Source: Winogradskyella_A sp963966315
GTDB taxonomy: Bacteria > Bacteroidota > Bacteroidia > Flavobacteriales > Flavobacteriaceae
NCBI GenBank assembly: GCA_963966315.1
Contig: CAWZYX010000005.1
Location: forward strand, 1 to 61,485
Reading direction: 5' to 3'
DNA: 61,485 bases
Positions 42,297 to 49,675 of this stretch are shown here, in pieces. Positions within the stretch are counted from its first letter, which is position 1. Each line of letters opens with the position of its first letter. The notes beneath the pieces were generated by a model. It ran no database searches, was not told where the DNA came from, and saw nothing but the letters and a program-made list of their open reading frames with translations. The translations under genes were made by a program, and so were the position numbers.

Positions 42297-43181
42297 TTAA
42301 AACCTTATACCACTCCATTTATTAGAATACATGGGAGCGATCGTATTCAGCAAATCAGATAAATCCGCAATATTCACACTTGGGCCACCGGCAAAAATAT
42401 CAGTGATCTCATCTGATTTGGCATCAAAAAAAACGCGCATCAAAAAAGAATTGGGTCTTCTTAAATGCATTTTGCGAAGTTCTTTTAAGTGATTCGCTAT
42501 CTGCTCCTTTCCTTCACGGGGATCCTCTGCCATTAAGTCAAGACCGTTTCTGTGGTATTGATACATGGTAGTCCGATATTCTTCAAAAGTAGGTGATAGC
42601 AATGCGTCAATTAACGCAAAACGCGATTGAGGCCCGCTTTGCAGAGTCCAGCCAACACCAGCCTGTTGCGAATAATTTACGATGGTTTGAGCTTGTTCAT
42701 AATAATCCAATCCACCGTTTAGTTCAAATGTATCTGCGTCCATTCCTAAGATCATATACACATGAAAGGCAATGACTGAAACTAAGTTTGATTCGTACTG
42801 ATTGGGATTGAAAACAATATTCTGAAATTCCAGATACCGGAAGTTAAAGTCCTTATCATTATAATTGTAAACTGGCGTATTATAGGTGGAATTAAATACC
42901 GGTCTTGACGATTGTACTTGTAATGATGCAGTGAAGTTGTCGTTACTGTAAGCATTTATAGTAATGACCATGCTACATTCTATCTGTTCATTTGATTTAT
43001 AGATTTTGTTAGACCATTTTGTATTGCTAATGAACTCTGTAAGCTGACGCTCCAAGGATTTAAAAATCACATTGTTTTCATTTCCGGTCAATTCTGCAAT
43101 TACCGTCACATTACATTTAAGTTCCTGAGACCTTCCCAGAAAAGAACAGAAAAATATGATTATAGCAATCCCCCTATACAT
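42297..43181 (-). CDS. porD: DUF4835 family protein, PorD-like T9SS-associated
   Basis: 294 aa. Signal peptide (about 1-17). It matches DUF4835: ELKCNVTVIAELTGNENNVIFKSLERQLTEFISNTKW (in pieces) at the N-terminus, ITINAYSNDNFTASLQVQSSRPVFNSTYNTPV, FNFRYLEFQNIVFNPNQYESNLVSVIAFHVYMILGMD, and the C-terminal MRVFFDAKSDEITDIF. The family is named PorD in some annotations and linked to T9SS function; I recall the name but cannot verify it here. Two T9SS cargo genes lie within 7 kb. Overlaps the 3' end of coaBC by 8 bases. Confidence 0.82.
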   Translation of the reverse strand: MYRGIAIIIFFCSFLGRSQELKCNVTVIAELTGNENNVIFKSLERQLTEFISNTKWSNKIYKSNEQIECSMVITINAYSNDNFTASLQVQSSRPVFNSTYNTPVYNYNDKDFNFRYLEFQNIVFNPNQYESNLVSVIAFHVYMILGMDADTFELNGGLDYYEQAQTIVNYSQQAGVGWTLQSGPQSRFALIDALLSPTFEEYRTTMYQYHRNGLDLMAEDPREGKEQIANHLKELRKMHLRRPNSFLMRVFFDAKSDEITDIFAGGPSVNIADLSDLLNTIAPMYSNKWSGIRF

Positions 43182-44385
43182 GCAATTCCTTCCTTATAAA
43201 ATTCAATAAATCAGTAGCTACTTCCTTTTTTGGCTTAAGGATGTGTGAAATAACATCCCCTGTCTTACTAATAAAAGTAACCTTATTTGTTGAACCGGCA
43301 AAACCTGCACCCTTATCATTCAGAGAGTTCAGCACAATTAAATCTAGGTTTTTAGATTTTAATTTGCCTCTGGCATTTATTTCTTCGTTATCGGTTTCCA
43401 AAGCAAAGCCCACTAAGTACTGGTTTTTCTTTATTTCACCCGCAGATTTTAATATATCTTCTGTTGGTTCCAACTTGAGTTCTAAGGGCTGATCCTTCTT
43501 TTTTATTTTTCTGTCAGATGTTATTGCAGGGCGAAAATCTGCCACAGCAGCGGAGAAAATGGCAATATCTGTGAGCTGAAATTCCTTATGAACAGCCTCA
43601 AACATCTCTTTGGCAGATACTACAGAGATAAGGTCTATTTCATGACCCTTGATATCCTCGTGAGAAGGACCGGATACAAGAGTCACCTCGGCACCCATTT
43701 TACTCGCGCATTTAGCTATTTCATAACCCATCTTTCCAGAACTGTAATTACCAATAAAACGTACAGGATCAATGGCTTCATAAGTTGGACCAGCTGTTAC
43801 CAGTACTTTTTTACCGAGAAGAGGCAAGCCCTTTTTTATGTGTTGCTCTAAAAAAACAACAATATCCTCAGGCTCAGCCATTCTTCCTTCACCAGTAAGA
43901 CCACTGGCAAGTTCTCCGTGAGCAGCAGGAATGACATGGTTCCCTCTGGATTTTAAAACATCAAGATTTTCTCTTGTGCTTTCGTGTTTATACATATCCA
44001 GGTCCATTGCTGGCGCCATATAAACCGGACATTTAGCTGAAAGGTATACCGCGAGTAACAAATTATCACAGGTACCTGAAACCATTTTTGAAAGCGTGTT
44101 TGCAGTCGCCGGAGCAATAAGCATTATATCTGCCCATATTCCAAGCTCCACATGGTTGTTCCAGACTGCGTTTTCATCCTCTTCATCTGTAAATTGGGAA
44201 AGAACAGGATTTTTTGACAGTGTTGACAGGGTTAAGGGCGTAACGAATTCTTTTGCAGAAGGCGTCAAAATCACCTTCACATTAGCACCCGCCCTTATCA
44301 ACAAGCGCACTAGCCACGCGCTTTTATAGGCTGCTATACCCCCTGTAACACCTAGAAGAATATTCTTCTCTTTTAGAACAGACAT
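43174..44385 (-). CDS. coaBC: Bifunctional phosphopantothenoylcysteine decarboxylase / synthase CoaBC
   Basis: 403 aa. CoaC (about 1-190): FMN-binding GVTGGIAAYKSAWLVRLL, AKEFVTPLTLSTLS, VELGIWADIMLIAPATANTLSKM and the PVYMAPAMDLDMYKH cluster. CoaB (about 190-403): VLVTAGPTYEAIDPVRFIGNYSSGKMGYE, FSAAVADFRP, KIKKKDQPLELKL and VGFALETDN. Together they ligate cysteine to 4'-phosphopantothenate and decarboxylate the product in CoA synthesis. The gene lies 9 bases after rpoZ. coaE is at 33.3 kb; neither is in the same transcript. Confidence 0.97.
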   Translation of the reverse strand: MSVLKEKNILLGVTGGIAAYKSAWLVRLLIRAGANVKVILTPSAKEFVTPLTLSTLSKNPVLSQFTDEEDENAVWNNHVELGIWADIMLIAPATANTLSKMVSGTCDNLLLAVYLSAKCPVYMAPAMDLDMYKHESTRENLDVLKSRGNHVIPAAHGELASGLTGEGRMAEPEDIVVFLEQHIKKGLPLLGKKVLVTAGPTYEAIDPVRFIGNYSSGKMGYEIAKCASKMGAEVTLVSGPSHEDIKGHEIDLISVVSAKEMFEAVHKEFQLTDIAIFSAAVADFRPAITSDRKIKKKDQPLELKLEPTEDILKSAGEIKKNQYLVGFALETDNEEINARGKLKSKNLDLIVLNSLNDKGAGFAGSTNKVTFISKTGDVISHILKPKKEVATDLLNFIRKELHV

Positions 44386-44394
44386 TTACGCGTC

Positions 44395-44724
44395 CTATTC
44401 TTCAGATTTATCTTCGGTATTTCTGAAATAGATTCTATCCTCTAACCATTCCTTAATCGCCAGGGCATGTGGCTTAGGAAGTTTCTCGTAGAATTTAGAA
44501 ACTTCTATTTGCTCTTTGTTTTCAAAAATCTCTTCGAGGCTGTCGTTGTAGGTAGCGAACTCTTCAAGTTTATCAATGAGTTCTCTCCGAATGTCCGTGT
44601 TAATCTGCTCAGATCGTTTTGCAATAACAGAAATTGCCTCGTAGATGTTCTGAGTTTTGTCATCAATTTCATTTCTGTCATAGGTCACCGTAGTAACAGG
44701 TGCGTCAGTTTTCTTTAAATCCAT
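44395..44724 (-). CDS. rpoZ: RNA polymerase omega subunit (Bacteroidota type)
   Basis: 109 aa. The omega-like core is TQNIYEAISVIAKRSEQINTDIRRELIDKLEEF (about 29-61), resembling Rpb6/omega with the R-x-x-Q in the helix that wraps the beta' C-terminus. The C-terminal extension (FYEKLPKPHALAIKEWLEDRIYFRN) is typical of Bacteroidota omega and differs from proteobacterial proteins. It assists assembly of the RNA polymerase. Nine to ten bases separate it from both bamD and coaBC, indicating one transcript. Confidence 0.9.
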   Translation of the reverse strand: MDLKKTDAPVTTVTYDRNEIDDKTQNIYEAISVIAKRSEQINTDIRRELIDKLEEFATYNDSLEEIFENKEQIEVSKFYEKLPKPHALAIKEWLEDRIYFRNTEDKSEE

Positions 44725-44733
44725 TGTATAGAA

Positions 44734-45558
44734 TTAGCTATTATCTTCGTTTAACAATAATTCTTGAGGGAGCGTCTTTAGCTCACTCATCATCTCAGTA
44801 GCTTGAGTTATATATTTTGTTTCTGGGTAAGCTCGAAGCAATGCATTATAGTAGTCTTCCGCAATGGAGATACGCTCCTCAACGCGTTCCTCTACACTTA
44901 AGACTGTCAGGTGGTACTCAGAATCAAAACGCCAGTACAGAGCATCTTCTCTCAATGTGGTCCCAGGAAAATCGAGAAGGAAATTATTAAAGGACTTTAT
45001 AGAGGCTTTGTACTTGTATACTGTATTGTATTGCTTTGCAATTTCAAAAGCCTTTCTTTCTAATTTATAGTCCAGTTCTTTAATGAGCTTATTGGCTTCA
45101 GGCAAGTATTCTGAATTCGGATACTGATTCACGAAAAGCTGTAGTTTCTCAATAGCCTCTGAAGTTTCTGTCTGATCTTTGGAATATACCGGGGAAAGGA
45201 AATACGAACTTTTTGCCGATAAAAAAAATGCCTCTTCCGCCTTTTCACTATTGGGGTAGCTATCTTTAAAACGTTCCAACTGATAGGCCGCTGAATAATA
45301 ATCGGCCTTGGTTTTTTCACCCATGTAATAAAAGGTCATCGCATACATGTAAGTCAATTTCTCGGCCTGAGGTTTACCTCTGTAGTTAGGGATGATTTGA
45401 GCAAAGAGCTGATTGGCTTTATTGTATTTACCTGCTTCGTATAGCTCTGTTCCAAGTCTGAATTTTTCAGCAACATCGGGAGACTTCATTGCTTTACTAA
45501 ATTCACTACAACTGGTGAACAACAAAGCAAGACCAAAAAGATAAAAAATTCCTCTCAT
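44734..45558 (-). CDS. bamD: Outer membrane assembly lipoprotein BamD
   Basis: 274 aa from ATG 45558; a TTG 18 bases upstream is in frame but lies over the -7 box. Lipoprotein signal MRGIFYLFGLALLFTSC (Cys17). Several TPR repeats follow: AEKFRLGTELYEAGKYNKANQLFAQIIPNY, FMYAMTFYYMGEKTKADYYSAAYQLERFKDSYPNSEKAEEAFFLSA (in pieces), and SIAEDYYNALLRAYPETKY. It is the periplasmic TPR partner of BamA in inserting outer membrane beta-barrels. First gene of a likely six-gene transcript (bamD, rpoZ, coaBC, porD, recN, fabI). BamA is not in this window. Confidence 0.93.
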   Translation of the reverse strand: MRGIFYLFGLALLFTSCSEFSKAMKSPDVAEKFRLGTELYEAGKYNKANQLFAQIIPNYRGKPQAEKLTYMYAMTFYYMGEKTKADYYSAAYQLERFKDSYPNSEKAEEAFFLSAKSSYFLSPVYSKDQTETSEAIEKLQLFVNQYPNSEYLPEANKLIKELDYKLERKAFEIAKQYNTVYKYKASIKSFNNFLLDFPGTTLREDALYWRFDSEYHLTVLSVEERVEERISIAEDYYNALLRAYPETKYITQATEMMSELKTLPQELLLNEDNS

Positions 45559-45573
45559 AACTTTATAAGGCGG

Positions 45574-45589
45574 CAAAAATACAAAAATA
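45574..45589 (-). promoter_or_regulatory. Tandem -7 promoter boxes before bamD
   Basis: The minus strand carries two adjacent TATTTTTG boxes (complement of CAAAAATA at 45574-45581 and 45582-45589). The nearer one ends 15 bases before the ATG at 45558. Only one need be used. Confidence 0.5.
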
Positions 45590-45652
45590 TAACGACTTAT
45601 TGAAAGATAAATTGCGATCGAATTGAATTGATTTATAATAACTTATACCTTC

Positions 45653-46537
45653 CTAATAACCTAGTTTCTCAAGCTCCTCTGTAATTTTTTCCTTCAGAGC
45701 ATTAGATGCAGGCACCAATGGCAGTCTTACCACCTCAGAGCATATACCCATTTGTTGAAGAACCGCTTTAATTCCTGCAGGATTATTCTCTTCAAAAATG
45801 AGGTCAGTAATGCGTTTTAATCTAAGTTGAATGGCAGTACCTTGTTGTGCGTCGTTGGCAAGGCCTAGCCTAATCATCTCAGTAAAGTCTTTAGTTATTG
45901 CCTGTCCAATGACTGATATGACACCTGCACCTCCAGCAAGTGTAACGCTCAGTGCCAGATCATCATCACCAGAAATGACTAAAAAGTCATCGGGTTTGTT
46001 CTTTAAAAGCGTAAAATATTGAGCTATTTGGCCTGCAGCTTCTTTTACACCAATAATATTTTCAAAATCCCCGGCTAGTTTTAAAATAGTCTCCGGTAGT
46101 ACATTAGAACCAGTTCTACCCGGGACGTTATATAAAATCACGGGTTTATCTGTTGTTGTTGCCACCACCTTAAAGTGCTCGTAGATGCCTTGTTGCGTTG
46201 GTTTACTGTAATAAGGAGAAACTGAAAGAATAGCATCAATCTTAGACAGATCCGTTCGCACGAGTTCCTTTTTTACTTCCATCGTGTTGTTACCACCGAT
46301 ACCCAGCACCAATGGTAGTTTTCCGTTATTAACCTCTGCCACACAAGAAACCAACTTCTGTTTTTCTTCAAAGCTTATTGTAGGGCTTTCACCAGTAGTT
46401 CCGCTTATAACAAGGTACTCGGTTCCGTTCTGTATGTTGTGATTTACAAGGCGTTGTAAAGCATTGTAATCTATGGTTAAATCGCCATTAAACGGAGTGA
46501 CTAGTGCAACTCCAGTACCTTTAAAAGATGTTGTCAT
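45653..46537 (-). CDS. dapA: 4-hydroxy-tetrahydrodipicolinate synthase
   Basis: 294 aa. Condenses pyruvate with aspartate semialdehyde, the first step of lysine and diaminopimelate synthesis. Signature GTGVALVTPFNGD (7-19), TTGESPTIS, YYSKPTQQGIYEHF, catalytic Tyr in VILYNVPGRTG (about 134) and the Schiff-base Lys in IIGVKEAAGQIAQ (about 163), then SGDDDLAL. All key residues are in place. Starts within the stop of the DUF6913 gene (ATGA), so the two are translationally coupled. bamD follows 94 bases downstream from its own promoter. Confidence 0.97.
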   Translation of the reverse strand: MTTSFKGTGVALVTPFNGDLTIDYNALQRLVNHNIQNGTEYLVISGTTGESPTISFEEKQKLVSCVAEVNNGKLPLVLGIGGNNTMEVKKELVRTDLSKIDAILSVSPYYSKPTQQGIYEHFKVVATTTDKPVILYNVPGRTGSNVLPETILKLAGDFENIIGVKEAAGQIAQYFTLLKNKPDDFLVISGDDDLALSVTLAGGAGVISVIGQAITKDFTEMIRLGLANDAQQGTAIQLRLKRITDLIFEENNPAGIKAVLQQMGICSEVVRLPLVPASNALKEKITEELEKLGY

Positions 46538-47052
46538 AATTTATTTAAAATAGTAAGGTATTTCTTTAATTCGATTTTAAAGACATCGAATCGAATAACA
46601 GATAGCTCCAGAATGAGATCAAACAAACGACGATCGTTATCGTTAATTCCAATTTTTAAGTTGGCCTGAGACATAGCCATAATTTGCTCCAATTCTGGAA
46701 TACTCTTATTGAAATATCCGATTAAAACATCGAAAGGTTCATCAAGAAACTGCTGCAACTCCTTGTTTTTGATTTTACCGGACCATCCAAAATCTTTTTT
46801 GCTAAAATAAGTTTCCCAGTGGGCATTATTACCTTCCTCCGCCTCTGAAAAAAAAACAACGGTGTTCTTAGGTGATCTTAAACCCATCTCCTTAAATAAT
46901 GAGCGGAAGGCTTCAGCATCGTGAAATTCCTCATGGTTAAGAATCACCGCCATGGTCTGCACCTTTTTTCCGCTTACAGCACTCGTTCTGTTCGTCAATA
47001 ACCGATCAGTGAAATCTCTATTCGATTTTTCTTTTAATGCCTTTAAAAACAT
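46534..47052 (-). CDS. DUF6913 domain protein
   Basis: 172 aa without signal peptide or membrane segment, so cytoplasmic. Family landmarks: VQTMAVILNHEEFHDAEAFRSLFKEMGL, NTVVFFSEAEE, the SKKDFGWSGKIKN segment, and FDVLIGYFNKSIPELEQIMAMSQANLKIGIND. These match the DUF6913 family often found beside dapA in Flavobacteriaceae. No catalytic motif is visible. Overlap with dapA by 4 bases suggests a shared transcript and perhaps shared control of lysine/diaminopimelate synthesis. A -7 box lies at 47070-47077 and the 5'-nucleotidase genes diverge from it. Confidence 0.75.
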   Translation of the reverse strand: MFLKALKEKSNRDFTDRLLTNRTSAVSGKKVQTMAVILNHEEFHDAEAFRSLFKEMGLRSPKNTVVFFSEAEEGNNAHWETYFSKKDFGWSGKIKNKELQQFLDEPFDVLIGYFNKSIPELEQIMAMSQANLKIGINDNDRRLFDLILELSVIRFDVFKIELKKYLTILNKL

Positions 47053-47069
47053 GTATCTTTAGTCACTTG

Positions 47070-47077
47070 CAAAATTA
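47070..47077 (-). promoter_or_regulatory. -7 promoter box of the DUF6913-dapA operon
   Basis: Minus strand TAATTTTG fits TAnnTTTG, 17 bases before the ATG at 47052. Confidence 0.5.
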
Positions 47078-47122
47078 GAAAAAGCAAGCATATGTCTCTG
47101 TTAATATATCATAAGTTATTGA

Positions 47123-47890
47123 ATGTTTAGGGTTTTTTTTATCTCAGTTATAGGAGGCCTTTTGGTATGCTCTTGCCAAAAAGATTTTAAGATAAGCAGC
47201 GTTGAAAACAAGAGACTCGAAATAGATGGGGACATTGAAGCATCTAAGGAGATAGACGATTTTGTTAAACCTTACACAAGGCACGTAGATAGTAGTTTGG
47301 GTGCTGTATTGTGTTACTCAGCAAAAACATTGTCAAAAAAAGATGGAGAGCTCAACACAGCCTTAGGAAATATGATGGCTGATGCTGTTTATGTACAAGC
47401 TAATCCCGTTTTCAAGCAACGTTTTGATCGGGAAATTGATTTTGTACTGCTCAACCATGGTGGAATACGATCCGTTATTGTAAAAGGACCAGTAACTGCC
47501 CGAACTGCATATGAGGTGATGCCTTTTGAAAATGAAGTAGTAGTGGTTGGTCTTAAAGGAACAACTGTTAAACAACTAATCAATTATCTGCAACAATCAA
47601 AAAGAGCCCACCCCGTCTCGAGGCAGCTTAAAATATCCCTTGATGCCAATTATGATTTAGTTCAGGTGCTTATTAACGATCAAGCCATTGAAGACAATGT
47701 TATTTATTATGTTGCTACAAGTGATTACTTATTCAATGGAGGGGATAAAATGTCTTTTTTTCAAGATAACGTTTTTCACACGGAATTAGATTATAAAATC
47801 AGAAATGTATTGCTTGATTATTTTGCAGAAAAAGATACGTTAAGACCAATAGCAGATAATCGGTTTAAAAGAATACTTCCAGAATCATGA
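47123..47890 (+). CDS. 5'-nucleotidase C-terminal domain lipoprotein
   Basis: 255 aa with a lipoprotein signal (VIGGLLVCSC, Cys16 or 18). It is only the C-terminal, substrate-binding half of UshA-type 5'-nucleotidases: LNTALGNMMADAVY (about 79-92), FVLLNHGGIRS, ITAYEVMPFENEVVVVGLKG-like TARTAYEVMPFENEV and VATSDYLFNGGDKMSFF. The aromatic pair that stacks the base is the GGD-x-MSFF area. It has no metallophosphatase half; that is encoded by the next gene, which overlaps by 4 bases (ATGA). The two proteins presumably pair outside the cytoplasm to hydrolyse nucleotides. Confidence 0.88.
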   Translation: MFRVFFISVIGGLLVCSCQKDFKISSVENKRLEIDGDIEASKEIDDFVKPYTRHVDSSLGAVLCYSAKTLSKKDGELNTALGNMMADAVYVQANPVFKQRFDREIDFVLLNHGGIRSVIVKGPVTARTAYEVMPFENEVVVVGLKGTTVKQLINYLQQSKRAHPVSRQLKISLDANYDLVQVLINDQAIEDNVIYYVATSDYLFNGGDKMSFFQDNVFHTELDYKIRNVLLDYFAEKDTLRPIADNRFKRILPES

Positions 47891-48804
47891 AACGAAGAAG
47901 ATTTCTTTCATCTGCAATAGCAAGTACTGCCCTTGTTGGAATTGGCGGCTTGGGCTCTGTTGGAATGAACAACAGAAGAAGAAAAAGAATAACAATACTT
48001 CATACCAATGACGTGCATAGCCATATCGAGCCATTTGGTCCCGATGCAGGAAGAAATGCCAATAAGGGAGGAGTGGCCCGAAGATCAACTCTTGTCGAAA
48101 CCATTCGTCAACAAAACCCCAATACCCTTCTCTTGGATGCTGGTGATATCTTTCAGGGCACTCCTTATTTCAATTACTATGGCGGTGAACTGGAGTTTAA
48201 GTTAATGAGTATGCTGAAATACGATGCCGCTACAATCGGTAATCATGACTTCGATAATGGTATAGACGGACTATTAGCTCAATTACCGCATGCTCAATTC
48301 GATTTCCTTTCAGCAAATTACGATTTTAGTAATACTGTTTTAGATGGATTGACCAAACCTTATAAAGTGTTTGATAGAGACGGCATTAAAATAGGAGTAT
48401 TTGGCCTTGGAATAGAGCTCGAGGGTCTGGTAAACAAAAAAATGTATAAGGAAACGGTCTACCTGGATCCTATAGAAATGACTCAGGAAATGACTGCCCT
48501 CCTTAAAGAAAAGGAACGTTGCGATCTCATTATCTGCCTCTCACATCTAGGGTATTTTTACAAAAATAAAAGCGGTAAAATTTGTGATCTTTCACTGGCC
48601 AAGGCGACCAAAAATATTGATTTAATTATTGGAGGCCACACACATACTTTTTTGGAAGAACCTACCAAAGTCATCAATACAGAGGGGAAAGAAGTATTGG
48701 TGAATCAAGTGGGTTGCTACGGCTTATATCTGGGACAAATAGACTTTTATTTGGACCAAGATCAAAACGAAAAGAGTGCAGAGGCTTCCATCCTAAGTGT
48801 CTAG
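47887..48804 (+). CDS. 5'-nucleotidase metallophosphatase half with Tat-like signal
   Basis: 305 aa, metallophosphoesterase domain only. N-terminus MKRRRFLSSAIASTALVGIGG has a twin-arginine-type RRRFLS and a hydrophobic stretch, suggesting export by Tat rather than Sec. Metal ligands are ITILHTNDVHSHIE (Asp/His), LLLDAGDIFQGTP, ATIGNHDFDNGIDGL, ICLSHLGYF and IIGGHTHTFLEEP. All are present, so the two-metal site is intact. It lacks the C-terminal binding domain, which the preceding gene encodes. In UshA the order in one chain is the reverse of this gene order. Probable role: periplasmic nucleotide or UDP-sugar hydrolysis. Confidence 0.9.
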   Translation: MKRRRFLSSAIASTALVGIGGLGSVGMNNRRRKRITILHTNDVHSHIEPFGPDAGRNANKGGVARRSTLVETIRQQNPNTLLLDAGDIFQGTPYFNYYGGELEFKLMSMLKYDAATIGNHDFDNGIDGLLAQLPHAQFDFLSANYDFSNTVLDGLTKPYKVFDRDGIKIGVFGLGIELEGLVNKKMYKETVYLDPIEMTQEMTALLKEKERCDLIICLSHLGYFYKNKSGKICDLSLAKATKNIDLIIGGHTHTFLEEPTKVINTEGKEVLVNQVGCYGLYLGQIDFYLDQDQNEKSAEASILSV

Positions 48805-48831
48805 CCCTTCTCAATTTAAATGACGTCAAGT

Positions 48832-49575
48832 CTATTGGGAAATCGTGAAATTTTCATCCTGCAGTTCCGAAAAATGCTTTGCTGGATGCAGTTGAGATTG
48901 CAGATAAAAAAACAAGAAGGCCATGACCAGAAAGGTAGCATAGGTAGCACTGAGGTCATTACTCTCAAGAACATAGAAATAAGCAAGTTGGATGATTTCG
49001 GAAAATACAATAAAGATTGTTCCAATCAAAAAAAGCATAGCTTTACCTGAATCTTTGTACAAATAGTTGAGCAGAGCCACGGATAAAAGCAACATTATCA
49101 CTCCGTTGTAAACGAATTCAAGTATGTATTCAGGTGCTGTAAATACCGTTCCTGCCGTTTCGGTGACGATGTAAACGCAAAACACATCCAACAGCAGAAG
49201 AATTATAGCAGGTCCGGGATACCTCTTAATAAGTTTCGCCGGTCCCACACCATTGAGTATATGTTGAATTAAACAGATATAGGATAGGATAAAAATTGTA
49301 TTGGCAAGGTAGTAAGGAAAATCGAAAACCTCAATCACTTGAAGTGGAAGGAACCAGGACAGGAACCCTATCAGTTGAGCACTTGTAAATAGTATTAGAA
49401 AAAGCAAAAACGACTTTTTTCTAATTTTGGAAAACTGCCAATACAAAATAGTAAGGAACACAAGGATCAAAGTAGAAATACCGGATCCTTCTATTTCCAT
49501 TTGAAAGGCCTGAAGGGCAATGTACAATACACCCAGGAAGACCAAAATGATCTTTATTAGTAGGTTAAGTTTCAT
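48832..49575 (-). CDS. Polytopic membrane protein, YhhN-like (tentative)
   Basis: 247 aa from ATG 49575 (MKLNLLIKIILVFLG); an upstream TTG at 49602 is in frame. About eight hydrophobic segments of 18-22 residues cover most of the length, for example ILVFLGVLYIALQAF, FLLFLILFTSAQLIGFLSWF, LANTIFILSYICLIQHIL, AIILLLLDVFCVYIV, NGVIMLLLSVALLNYLY, FLIGTIFIVFSEIIQLAYF and YATFLVMAFLFFYL. The segment count and spacing resemble YhhN/TMEM86 proteins, but I cannot confirm the family. It is separated from ligA by 100 bases and convergent with the nucleotidase gene. Confidence 0.7.
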   Translation of the reverse strand: MKLNLLIKIILVFLGVLYIALQAFQMEIEGSGISTLILVFLTILYWQFSKIRKKSFLLFLILFTSAQLIGFLSWFLPLQVIEVFDFPYYLANTIFILSYICLIQHILNGVGPAKLIKRYPGPAIILLLLDVFCVYIVTETAGTVFTAPEYILEFVYNGVIMLLLSVALLNYLYKDSGKAMLFLIGTIFIVFSEIIQLAYFYVLESNDLSATYATFLVMAFLFFYLQSQLHPAKHFSELQDENFTISQ

Positions 49576-49675
49576 GTATCGATATATTCGATGACCAAAC
49601 AAATATATAGTTATAATCGAAAGATCTGATAAGATTAACCTATAATACGATAAAATGCCTTAATTATGTAAGTAT

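Noticed and set aside
48821..48828. TGACGTCA palindrome between convergent genes
   Set aside because: An isolated 8-bp palindrome is expected by chance and lies where no promoter is needed.
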